Source: Desulfobacterales bacterium
Lineage (GTDB): Bacteria; Desulfobacterota; Desulfobacteria; Desulfobacterales; UBA11574
DNA: 7,412 nucleotides
NCBI GenBank assembly: GCA_030145595.1
Contig: JAQYVG010000171.1
Span: 1 to 7,412 of the forward strand
Direction of reading: 5' to 3'
Notes under the pieces: model-generated
What the model was told of the DNA's origin: nothing
Databases searched by the model: none
The model's input: only the letters and a program-made list of their open reading frames with translations
Shown: piece after piece, positions 1-5,995 of the stretch
How positions within the stretch are numbered: the first letter of the stretch is position 1
How the letters are laid out: each line of letters begins with the position of its first letter
Made by a program: the position numbers and the translations under genes

Positions 1-70
1 AGCAAAACATCCCCTTTCAGGGGCAAACCAAAGCCAAGTCCTCTGGGCCAAGCCTGTCCCGCTCTGCGGG
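1..70 (-). terminator. Two GC-rich hairpins downstream of the zinc-ribbon gene
   Basis: Reading the minus strand after the stop codon at 78, there are two perfect 5-bp GC-rich stems. The first is CCCGC/GCGGG (70 to 58, 3-base loop); the second is CCCCT/AGGGG (23 to 11, loop GAA), followed by ATGTTTTGC. The second resembles a weak rho-independent terminator with an interrupted T tract; the first has no T tract. Either could end the minus-strand transcript. The stems are short, so this is tentative. Confidence 0.3.
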
Positions 71-77
71 GGTTTCT

Positions 78-272
78 TTACTTGAGCCGGTAGTGAGGCT
101 CGTCTCCGACCTTGCCTATCAACACCAATTGGCCGCCACAGTTTTGACAGACCAACAAATTGCTCAGCAGCTTCGATTCAATGTCGGCCGGATCCTCCAG
201 AACAATTTCGCTTTCAGCTAGATGGGACGACATGCCGCAATGCAGGCACATGCATTCCATTTCTTGACTCAT
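78..272 (-). CDS. Small zinc-ribbon-like protein, 64 aa, function unknown
   Basis: The product is a short, acidic, soluble protein with two CxxC pairs: C9-x2-C12 and C42-x2-C45, the second followed by GG as in zinc knuckles. About 30 residues lie between the pairs, which fits a single four-cysteine zinc ribbon; C7 is an extra cysteine next to the first pair. No signal peptide or membrane segment is seen, so it should be cytoplasmic. I chose the ATG at 272 rather than the upstream in-frame TTG at 302, because the complement of 281-287 gives a strong GAGGAGG site 8 bases before this ATG. It lies 113 bases downstream of the FecR-domain gene on the same strand and could share its transcript, although a dyad lies between them. 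Zinc binding is inferred from the cysteines. I do not recognise a named family; possible roles are a regulatory or protein-binding adaptor. Confidence 0.8.
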   Translation of the reverse strand: MSQEMECMCLHCGMSSHLAESEIVLEDPADIESKLLSNLLVCQNCGGQLVLIGKVGDEPHYRLK

Positions 273-323
273 AAAAATTACCTCCTCATCCCTTATATTC
301 AAGGAACAGCTTGTTTTTTAAGG

Positions 324-348
324 TATTTCAGATCTAATACTTGAAATA
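324..348. promoter_or_regulatory. Inverted repeat TATTTCA-N11-TGAAATA
   Basis: Perfect 7-base arms at 324-330 and 342-348 are separated by 11 bases, in the gap between the two minus-strand genes and 52 bases upstream of the ATG at 272. The spacing (arm centres about 18 bases apart) and AT-rich arms suit a dimeric regulator operator. Alternatively it is an RNA stem at the end of the FecR transcript, but no T run follows directly on the minus strand. No convincing -35/-10 pair was found beside it. Confidence 0.3.
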
Positions 349-385
349 AAGCAGATTCTTCTGAATAGATAGTCAAAGGTCTCGA

Positions 386-1144
386 TTAGTGCTTTACTAA
401 CTCATTCCGCATCCGGTTCCATCGAACCCAGTCGTTCAGATCCTTGGCAATGTCAAATCTGAAGGGTTTTGCAGCTGAGCCGTCCGGGCGGATGTTAATC
501 TGCTGCAAGGACTTAACAATATAGGTCCACTCTTCCATGGACACGGGATGAGGTCCTGCAACCGGCACTGGTTTTTCGAGCTTTGCTTTTGTTTTTTCTA
601 CTCTGGTATCCTTGCGTTTGCTTACAGCAACCTCTCCATCGTAAACTTTTAGTACAGCCGAATTGTCCTTGTTTACATTCATCCTGAAATCGGTACCGCG
701 CACTCCGGCAACCGATGTCTTGGTGGTAATTGCAAAACGCCCTTTTGAACCGGAAAACTTAGGGACTTTGGCCCAGGTTTTGCCCAGAATAATGTTAATA
801 TTAACATCCTTTTTTTTGGTTTTTTGATCATAAGCGACAGATTCAAGCACAAAAGTGGTCTTTTCATCAAAACGTATAAAACTCTTATCCGGCAATTTTA
901 TTTCAACTCTGGATTTAGTGCCGGTGGTGACACGATCCCCTTGGGCTAACAGACTCCCCTTGTATAGAGCTTTGGGTTTTGTCACCCCTTTTTTGAATAA
1001 TGAAGCATCACCTTCAAGCAGTGTAACCACTGCTTTTCCTGCACCAATTTTAATCTTAACGGCTTTATTCCAGGCCGGCAGAGGATAAGATCCCAGGAGC
1101 AGAAATAATAGTATGACCGGGAAAGTTTTTTTAATAAAATTCAT
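386..1144 (-). CDS. Secreted FecR-domain protein, 252 aa
   Basis: The N-terminus is a Sec signal peptide: MNFIKK, a hydrophobic run to about residue 18, and probable cleavage after A24 (PLPA|W). The mature protein is basic. A FecR domain covers about residues 66-175. It starts with a GDRVTTGTKSRVEI-type strand pair, continues with LPDKSFIRF and ILGKTWAKV, carries the hallmark TSVAGVRGTDF (143-153), and ends in VYDGEVAV. The C-terminal 75 residues have no recognised domain. The classical FecR anti-sigma protein has a cytoplasmic N-terminus and a membrane helix; both are absent, and no sigma factor or TonB receptor lies nearby. This is therefore the stand-alone periplasmic type, whose role is generally unknown and may involve binding envelope polymers. 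The start at 1144 is preferred over the in-frame TTG at 1165, because the signal peptide begins there and GGGAC lies a few bases before it. It is transcribed divergently from the lipoprotein operon. Confidence 0.88.
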   Translation of the reverse strand: MNFIKKTFPVILLFLLLGSYPLPAWNKAVKIKIGAGKAVVTLLEGDASLFKKGVTKPKALYKGSLLAQGDRVTTGTKSRVEIKLPDKSFIRFDEKTTFVLESVAYDQKTKKKDVNINIILGKTWAKVPKFSGSKGRFAITTKTSVAGVRGTDFRMNVNKDNSAVLKVYDGEVAVSKRKDTRVEKTKAKLEKPVPVAGPHPVSMEEWTYIVKSLQQINIRPDGSAAKPFRFDIAKDLNDWVRWNRMRNELVKH

Positions 1145-1189
1145 TTTAATGTCCCGAAGTATCAAGGTCCGTTTATTTTTTGCGCAACC

Positions 1190-1217
1190 ATTATAATGCG
1201 GCTATAATACCACAAAA
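1190..1217 (-). promoter_or_regulatory. Candidate promoter of the FecR-domain gene
   Basis: On the minus strand a perfect TATAAT lies at 1195 to 1190, with a poor -35 (TTTTGT, 1217 to 1212) at a 16-base spacing. Transcription would begin near 1183 and give a leader of about 40 bases before the ATG at 1144. The -10 box lies in the self-complementary ATTATAAT, so it also reads TATAAT on the plus strand (1192-1197). A second plus-strand TATAAT (1203-1208) has TTGCGC 17 bases upstream. Direction is therefore uncertain, but the position suits the FecR gene best. Confidence 0.38.
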
Positions 1218-1345
1218 GGATTAAAAATCAAATTCATCAAATATTAGACTCACGACTTTTTAGGGGTGCGCAACTTGAGCTGTTAAGTTTTAGGCATCAG
1301 GCAGTATGTTTATGCTGTATATTCAAATTATTAAAGCTTTAAGCG

Positions 1346-1379
1346 TTCGTAGTAAGGGCTTTTTCCCACTTATTACGAA
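1346..1379. other. Imperfect 13-bp stem-loop in the divergent region
   Basis: The arm TTCGTAGTAAG (1346-1356) pairs with CTTATTACGAA (1369-1379) over 11 bp, including one G-T wobble on the plus-strand RNA. A further GG/CC pair forms after bulged A1368, leaving a 7-base loop containing TTTT. Neither side is followed by a T run, so it is not a standard terminator. The wobble suggests pairing in plus-strand RNA, but it could equally be a dispersed palindromic element. It lies about 90 bases upstream of the predicted operon promoter, so it is unlikely to be in that operon's leader. Confidence 0.4.
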
Positions 1380-1459
1380 GTCATTTAAATTTCTGCTTAA
1401 TATAAGCATAAAGCCTTAATAGTTAAGAGCAGTTAGCATGAAGATGCATCCGTTTCCCG

Positions 1460-1489
1460 TTGACAAACAATTAGGTGCTGTTCTATCTT
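1460..1489 (+). promoter_or_regulatory. Candidate sigma-70 promoter of the lipoprotein operon
   Basis: A consensus TTGACA (1460-1465) is followed after 18 bases by TATCTT (1484-1489, four of six matches to TATAAT). Transcription would start near 1496 and leave a leader of about 150 bases before the chosen start at 1645. The -35 is perfect and the -10 is moderate. The -10 lies inside an inverted repeat, so binding there would block the promoter. Confidence 0.45.
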
Positions 1490-1498
1490 AAAAGATAG
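1483..1498. promoter_or_regulatory. Operator-like inverted repeat CTATCTT-AA-AAGATAG
   Basis: Perfect 7-base arms (1483-1489 and 1492-1498) flank two central bases. The left arm covers the proposed -10 hexamer and the right arm reaches the expected start of transcription. That is a classic place for a repressor site. A third partial copy of the half-site (AAGATAA) occurs at 1539-1545. No regulator gene is present in the window, so the binding protein is unknown. Confidence 0.38.
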
Positions 1499-1631
1499 TT
1501 TCATGCCCTGTATCAAGATTTAATACTGTGTTACGGAAAAGATAACCACAAATCAAGGAGGCGTTTTATTTTTCCTGCCACAAGCCTCAGTAAAAGAGAC
1601 CTTAAATGAAACCCAAAACTTTCAATCATGC

Positions 1632-1636
1632 AGGAG
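1632..1636 (+). promoter_or_regulatory. Ribosome binding site that decides the lipoprotein start
   Basis: AGGAG at 1632-1636 lies 8 bases before the ATG at 1645, whereas the in-frame ATG at 1606 has only a weak purine stretch (AGAGAC). Starting at 1645 also places two charged residues directly before the hydrophobic signal segment, as expected for a lipoprotein. Confidence 0.7.
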
Positions 1637-1644
1637 TTTTCGCC

Positions 1645-3771
1645 ATGAAACAAATTCTACTCAGATTGCTCGTCCTTATGGTGTTTTTGGCATCGGCGGC
1701 CTTTATGGGCTGTGCGCATGTGGGTACCGACACAGATAAAGCAGTAGGAATAATAGCAACGAGTGAGGCTTTTAAAAGTTTCAAAGGAGAATTCGAAAAT
1801 ACCGAATATTATAAGAAACACAAACCAAAATCTTTGGCGGTCCTTCCGTTTGAGGGTTTAGAGGCGAAAGACTATTCCATTGATTTCGAATCTGAAAACC
1901 CCGCCGGTGTTGTACGAAGGGGGATGTACAATCACATTGCTTCCCTGCCGTTCAGAGATCTGGAGCTTTACAACACCGACAAACTTCTCAAGAACGCCGG
2001 CTTTATGGATGTCCGCCAAGTCGAAGCCATCATTGCCGAAAATCCGAAAAAACTTAGGAGCATTTTAGGGGTGGATGCTGCCGTTACCGGACACGTAACC
2101 CACTTTGATCGGATATTCGTGGGAATTTATTCCCAGATAGCCGTGGGTGTCGAGGTTAATATGTGGGATCTAAAGACCGGCAATCTTTTGTGGCGAGCCA
2201 AACACGTCGCCCGGGCGCACGCCGGTGGTATATCCGTCAGTCCCATCGGTCTTATAGTGGCTACTGTTGCCTCTGTCTGGAACCTGCGTGCCACCGAAAT
2301 GATGAGCCAGACAGATGATCTCTTCCGGGAGATTATTTCAACCATCGAGTTGCCGGAATCAGAACGAGTTGCCCAGGTACCCCCGCCGCGGATCGATATG
2401 TTTGCCGCCATGAATACCGGCAAGCCGTTTACGATGGGGAAAAAAGTCGCCTTTCGACTCATCGGCGACCCTAACAATTCGGCTTATGTGGATTTGGGCG
2501 ATTTCAAATCAGGCATCGAACTTGCTCCCGTACCCGGCAATGTGAAGCAGGCATTGCAGACCGAGGTGCTGGAGGCCATCAAAAAGAACTACAAGGATAC
2601 CGGCCATACGCTGACCCCGGAACTCCTTGCCGCCGTTAAAGAGGAGATGGCTTCACGTGAAATCTATGAAGGCACATACACAGTGGAACCCGGAGAACAG
2701 GCTTACGGAATAATGGCTAAAGGATACCTGGTCAGCCCGGCAGGCACCCAGGGAACCGCCCTTGATGTCGCTAATATTGTGGACATTGACGGCCTTCCGC
2801 CCCAGCCTGTCAAGGGTCTGACAGCAGAATCTTTGGACAACAAGATAAAATTGAGTTGGTCTCTGAACCCTGAGGACGATCTGACCGGGTATGAAATATG
2901 GTTAAGCTCAACGCCGCTTAGCGGCTACAGCCTGGCGGCAGAAAGCGAAAAAAATGAAGCTATCATTGAAGATTTGTCTAATTTTACCAAGGTTTACGTC
3001 CAGATCAGAGCTTTTGATAAGGCGACCAATGCCGGCGATTTCAGCAAGTACATCGAAGCTGTACCCCTGCCCGAAGCGGGTCTTTATGATCTGCCGCAGC
3101 CGGGGCCGGCTTTGAGCGGAGTTGTCGCGGCAAAAATTCTGCTTGTGGCCGACAAAAATCCCTATACGGTGCTTTCCGATTTAACGATCAAAACCGGCGG
3201 TGTGCTCTACCTCGAGCCCGGTGTCAAAATTTTATTTGCCCCGGATACGGCCCTAAAGGTCGTCGGCGGTGACTTTCTGGCTTACGGCACGGGCAGCAAG
3301 CCCATCCATTTTGCTCCACAGACAAGCACAAGTGAACCTGGATCCTGGCAGGGAGTTATCCTGGAAAGTGCCAAGCGTTCCGTCCTGCGCCATGTAACAA
3401 TTGAAGGGGCTGCAACCGGTCTGACCATAGACAACAGCGCTCCGTCTATCGTTTCCGCGACTGTTACCCGCAGTTCGCAAGCCGGCCTATATCTAAAGGA
3501 TAATGCCAAACCGAATATCTCTTGCTCGAAATTTGCGGGCAACGAAGGCCAGGGTGCCATTGTGATCGAGGGCGAAGGCCTGGCACCGGTAATTCGCAAT
3601 AATGTTTTCAAAGACAACCATCCGTTTCAGGTTCAAAGCTATACCCCTTTAGAGATCGATCTTACGGGCAACTACTGGGGCCGCTCCGATCCCGAAGCAG
3701 ATTGGTTTCTGGGTGCAGTCGTGTGGAAACCGGCACTGGCCAAACCGACCGCGCCCTGCCCGATAAGATAA
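1645..3771 (+). CDS. Outer-membrane lipoprotein with GNA1162-like, Ig-like, FN3 and beta-helix domains, 708 aa
   Basis: A lipoprotein signal (MKQILLRLLVLMVFLASAAF then MGC) places the lipidated Cys at C23. The lipobox AFMGC is atypical at -3. Ala at +2 favours the outer membrane. Residues about 60-240 match the GNA1162/DUF799 lipoprotein family: KPKSLAVLPF, then LGVDAAVTGHV, VEVNMWDLKTGNLLW and a glycine/hydrophobic stretch before TDDLFREI. Residues about 246-382 look like an Ig-like beta domain (AYVDLGDFKSGIEL and YEGTYTVEPGEQAYG) split by a roughly 50-residue helical insert. A fibronectin type III domain follows at about 385-475 (KLSWSL, LTGYEIW, VYVQIRAFD). Residues about 495-690 form a right-handed parallel beta-helix with short repeating rungs, ending in GNYWG (675-679). 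Typical GNA1162 proteins are only around 200-230 residues, so the other domains are additions. It heads a likely operon with two LPP20-like genes. The role is inferred to be structural or adhesive at the cell surface or periplasm; no catalytic motif is visible. An alternative start at 1606 would add 13 residues. Confidence 0.88.
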   Translation: MKQILLRLLVLMVFLASAAFMGCAHVGTDTDKAVGIIATSEAFKSFKGEFENTEYYKKHKPKSLAVLPFEGLEAKDYSIDFESENPAGVVRRGMYNHIASLPFRDLELYNTDKLLKNAGFMDVRQVEAIIAENPKKLRSILGVDAAVTGHVTHFDRIFVGIYSQIAVGVEVNMWDLKTGNLLWRAKHVARAHAGGISVSPIGLIVATVASVWNLRATEMMSQTDDLFREIISTIELPESERVAQVPPPRIDMFAAMNTGKPFTMGKKVAFRLIGDPNNSAYVDLGDFKSGIELAPVPGNVKQALQTEVLEAIKKNYKDTGHTLTPELLAAVKEEMASREIYEGTYTVEPGEQAYGIMAKGYLVSPAGTQGTALDVANIVDIDGLPPQPVKGLTAESLDNKIKLSWSLNPEDDLTGYEIWLSSTPLSGYSLAAESEKNEAIIEDLSNFTKVYVQIRAFDKATNAGDFSKYIEAVPLPEAGLYDLPQPGPALSGVVAAKILLVADKNPYTVLSDLTIKTGGVLYLEPGVKILFAPDTALKVVGGDFLAYGTGSKPIHFAPQTSTSEPGSWQGVILESAKRSVLRHVTIEGAATGLTIDNSAPSIVSATVTRSSQAGLYLKDNAKPNISCSKFAGNEGQGAIVIEGEGLAPVIRNNVFKDNHPFQVQSYTPLEIDLTGNYWGRSDPEADWFLGAVVWKPALAKPTAPCPIR

Positions 3772-3785
3772 GCAAAGTAAAGCAT

Positions 3786-3790
3786 GGAGG
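3786..3790 (+). promoter_or_regulatory. Ribosome binding site that decides the start of the first LPP20-like gene
   Basis: GGAGG at 3786-3790 is 5 bases before the ATG at 3796. It overlaps the upstream in-frame ATG at 3784, which has no ribosome site of its own. The signal peptide also begins cleanly (MKSGVKYRW) at 3796. Confidence 0.75.
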
Positions 3791-3795
3791 TACCT

Positions 3796-4965
3796 ATGAA
3801 ATCCGGTGTCAAATATAGATGGCTTGCCCTGATAGTTGCGGGCACACTTTTTTTCTGGCAGCCCTGCCAGGCCCAGAACCCTGCTATGGAACGAGTAGGG
3901 GATCACGGAACCATTGACTGGGTCGGGCAAAAAGTAACTGCCGAAGGAATCGGAGCTCCTCCACAAAAATATTTTGGTAAACCCCAGGCCCGTCCACTGG
4001 CTCTGCGCGCCGCCATTACGGACGCTCGCCGCAACCTTTTGGAAGTTATCAAGGGCGTTCACATTGATTCTATTACCCAGGTGCATAACTATATGGTTCA
4101 GGACGACACCATCATTTCAAGGGTCCAGGGTATTGTTAAAAATTCAAGCGTGAATGACAAACAGTATATGTCCGATGGTACGGTGGAGGTGGTCGTGAGC
4201 ATGCCGCTTACGGGTCCGTTGGGAGAGGAACTTATCAATATTGCGTCCCAGCCACCGGGACCAGCCGCGGGGGTGTTGCCCTCGCAAGAGGTGGACGCGC
4301 GTATCCGGGGTTTGGAGGATCGCGTCAGAGCCCTGGAAGACAAGCTGGCCGGTTTAAAACAGATAAATTACCAGCAGGAAGAGATGATTCTGGTCTTTAA
4401 GCGGTTCGTGGAAGCCTGGATGGATTATACGGCCAGCCGTCCCATGATGATTCAGGCCGGTTATGCTTCGGAGGATAAACTTGCAAAGCTGAATAAAAAA
4501 TTCGATGATCAGGAAGCCCGTCTTGCAGCACTTGCCTCCAGACTCGATAAGATGACCGGTCGTTTGTCGAAGCTGGAGTCTGCAGCCCAACCTGCCCCCC
4601 CCATCAAGGCCGCTAAATCCAAAACCGAGGTTATCTACTCCGGACTGGTGATCGACGCCCGGAAGACTGGTTTTAGGCCCTGTCTAAAGCCTGAAATTTT
4701 TGCAAAGGGAGAGTTGCTTTACCCTGGTGATTATATTGATATGCCAAAAGTGGTCCGCCAAGGCTATGTCCGCTATTATCGCCAAATCGGACGAGCCCAG
4801 CAAAGCGAGCGCGTCGGCAAACTACCTTACACCATCAACGCCAAGGGAACCTGGAAGGGCAATCGCAGCCTGGAAGTCGGTGGCAAAGCCTACAGTACGC
4901 TGAAACCTATTATGGATGTTCCGGATGCCTTTCTGGCCACCGGCAAAGTGGTGATAGTTTTTTAA
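3796..4965 (+). CDS. Exported LPP20-like protein with coiled-coil insert, 389 aa
   Basis: A Sec signal peptide ends at about A26 (PCQA|Q). Residues about 35-145 are an LPP20-like domain: GIGAPPQKYFGKPQARP, then ALRAAITDARRNLLEV, KGVHIDS and SDGTVEVVVSMPL. Two heptad-rich coiled-coil stretches follow, at about 165-200 (IRGLEDRVRALEDKLAGL) and 226-263 (LAALASRLDKMTGRLSKL), then a Pro/Ala/Lys linker. The C-terminal domain, about 279-389, opens with YSGLVIDARKTGFRPCLKP. The N- and C-terminal domains match the next gene product, which lacks the coiled coil. LPP20-like domains occur in Helicobacter LPP20 and in the flagellar proteins FlgP and FlgT, which form outer-membrane-linked rings. No lipobox is present here, so the mature protein should be periplasmic and probably oligomeric. 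It starts 24 bases after the lipoprotein gene, so the two are likely co-transcribed. The exact function is unknown. Confidence 0.88.
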   Translation: MKSGVKYRWLALIVAGTLFFWQPCQAQNPAMERVGDHGTIDWVGQKVTAEGIGAPPQKYFGKPQARPLALRAAITDARRNLLEVIKGVHIDSITQVHNYMVQDDTIISRVQGIVKNSSVNDKQYMSDGTVEVVVSMPLTGPLGEELINIASQPPGPAAGVLPSQEVDARIRGLEDRVRALEDKLAGLKQINYQQEEMILVFKRFVEAWMDYTASRPMMIQAGYASEDKLAKLNKKFDDQEARLAALASRLDKMTGRLSKLESAAQPAPPIKAAKSKTEVIYSGLVIDARKTGFRPCLKPEIFAKGELLYPGDYIDMPKVVRQGYVRYYRQIGRAQQSERVGKLPYTINAKGTWKGNRSLEVGGKAYSTLKPIMDVPDAFLATGKVVIVF

Positions 4966-5044
4966 CGCGTAGCGGTAATTATTATATTCCACAAAATATT
5001 AATTGAAAAAATACGGTTCATAAAGGAAGGCACAAGGAGGTATT

Positions 5045-5881
5045 ATGAAGAGTAAGTCAATGTTTGCTTTGATAATTGTGGTTCTGCTTGTAATTCCCCT
5101 CATTGCATATTCAGATCAGGGGCAGGACTTCATTGAACATGGAGACAAAGGCGTCATTAACTGGAGCAGGGGAATTGTCCAGGCCACAGGTATCGGGGCT
5201 CCTCCAGAAAAATTGTACGGCAAACCGAATGCCCGCCCCATGGCTTTAAGGGCGGCTAAGCTGGATGCCTATCGTAACATTCTTGAGGTGCTTAAGGGTG
5301 TCAGGATCGACAGCACCACAATAGTAAAGGATTATGCCGTTGAAAGCGACATCATTATGTCCAAAGTCGAGGGTATGGTCCAGGGTGCCGAGGTTGTCAA
5401 AAAGGAATATCTTTCTGATGGTACTGTGGAAATTACGATGCAGATGGCTTTGCGAGGTGGATTTTCTCAACTGGTTCTGCCCGCAGAGATCAAACCGCTG
5501 GAGTCGATTAATCCGGTGATGCCGCCTCAGAGTTCATCGGCGGTCTATACCGGGCTGGTGGTCGATGCCAGAGGGCTGCACGCACGGCCTGCCATGTCTC
5601 CGAAAGTACAGGATGAAAATGGTCAGGAAGTTTACGGGTCAGCGTTTGTCAGCCGTGAATATGCTGTGCAGCAAGGTATGAGCGGGTATGCCAAAGACGT
5701 TGCCGCCGCCCGCACAAATCAGAGGGTTACAGATAATCCCTTGGTGGTAAAAGGATTGAGAGCAGAAGGCGCCGGAAACAGTGATATTGTAATCAGCAAT
5801 GCGGACGCATCCATGCTCAGAAGCGCGTCGGAAAATCTTTCTTTCATGAAAAAATGCCGGGTTATGATTGTAGTTGACTAA
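5045..5881 (+). CDS. Exported LPP20-like protein, 278 aa, paralogue of the preceding gene
   Basis: A Sec signal peptide has probable cleavage near S23 (AYS|DQ). Residues about 33-140 are an LPP20-like domain with GIGAPPEKLYGKPNARP, ALRAAKLDAYRNILEVLKG and SDGTVEITMQMAL. Aligned by eye with the preceding protein, more than half of about 105 positions in this block are identical. After a short linker comes the shared C-terminal domain (about 167-278), beginning VYTGLVVDARGLHARPAMSP, then EVYGSAFVSREYAVQQG, and closing with a hydrophobic CRVMIVVD strand. The coiled-coil segment of the paralogue is absent. An excellent AAGGAGG site (5034-5040) lies 4 bases before the ATG. The 79-base gap to the previous gene shows no terminator, so one operon is likely. 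Expected location is the periplasm, with no lipobox. The pairing suggests a tandem duplication whose copies specialised as parts of one complex; this is inference. Confidence 0.88.
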   Translation: MKSKSMFALIIVVLLVIPLIAYSDQGQDFIEHGDKGVINWSRGIVQATGIGAPPEKLYGKPNARPMALRAAKLDAYRNILEVLKGVRIDSTTIVKDYAVESDIIMSKVEGMVQGAEVVKKEYLSDGTVEITMQMALRGGFSQLVLPAEIKPLESINPVMPPQSSSAVYTGLVVDARGLHARPAMSPKVQDENGQEVYGSAFVSREYAVQQGMSGYAKDVAAARTNQRVTDNPLVVKGLRAEGAGNSDIVISNADASMLRSASENLSFMKKCRVMIVVD

Positions 5882-5892
5882 CCTGATTCAGA

Positions 5893-5907
5893 TCCGCCGG
5901 AGGCGGA
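5893..5907. repeat. Perfect hairpin TCCGCC-GGA-GGCGGA
   Basis: A perfect 6-bp GC-rich stem with a 3-base loop begins 12 bases after the stop codon of the second LPP20-like gene. On the plus strand it is followed by AAAA rather than T, so it is a poor rho-independent terminator. It may still protect the 3' end of the operon transcript. It looks like a small dispersed palindrome of the REP type; copy number in the genome cannot be judged here. Confidence 0.45.
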
Positions 5908-5944
5908 AAACCAAAAACGTTTGCCACAAAGGCACCAAGACACA

Positions 5945-5981
5945 AGCCGACTTCGCCATAGTAGCCTTAGCTACGACGGCT
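5945..5981. repeat. Nested inverted repeat with GTAGC-CTTA-GCTAC core
   Basis: The outer arms AGCCG (5945-5949) and CGGCT (5977-5981) enclose a perfect inner stem GTAGC (5961-5965) / GCTAC (5970-5974). A small GACAT-AA-ATGTC dyad follows at 5986-5997. Just before it, about 5920-5944, lies an A/C-rich stretch (CACAAAGGCACCAAGACACA) that looks like a dispersed intergenic repeat. The segment has no coding potential. Confidence 0.4.
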
Positions 5982-5995
5982 GAAAGACATAAATG

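Larger units (their letters stand above)
1145..1644. other. Divergent intergenic region between the FecR gene and the lipoprotein operon
   Basis: About 500 AT-rich bases without a convincing gene. From left to right it holds two overlapping TATAAT-like boxes near 1190-1208, a degenerate 7-base-periodic stretch at 1287-1300 (GTTTTAG GCATCAG), a perfect 12-base palindrome TTAAAGCTTTAA (1331-1342), a long imperfect hairpin (1346-1379), an ATTTAAAT palindrome (1383-1390) and a TGCTTA/TAAGCA stem (1394-1408). After these come a TTGACA promoter with an operator-like dyad (1460-1498) and an AAGGAGG motif at 1555-1561 with no ordinary start codon behind it. A 37-codon open frame from the ATG at 1306 runs through the hairpins but lacks a good ribosome site. 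Confidence 0.6.

Noticed and set aside
292..321. TTAAAA/TATAAG pair as a promoter for the zinc-ribbon gene
   Set aside because: The start of transcription would fall within the ribosome site at 281-287, and the -35 is poor.
1306..1419. 37-codon open frame on the plus strand in the divergent region
   Set aside because: It has no good ribosome site, lies across the stem-loops, and its composition looks like translated AT-rich intergenic DNA.
2127..2477. 116-codon minus-strand frame inside the large lipoprotein gene
   Set aside because: It lies wholly within a well-supported gene on the other strand and has no recognisable domain or ribosome site; the same holds for the 165-codon minus frame at 6559-7056.
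3649..4086. 145-codon minus-strand frame across the lipoprotein/LPP20 gene boundary
   Set aside because: It overlaps conserved coding sequence of two genes, and its translation shows no domain.
5893..5910. GC-rich hairpin as a rho-independent terminator of the LPP20-like operon
   Set aside because: The plus-strand stem is followed by AAAA rather than a T run.
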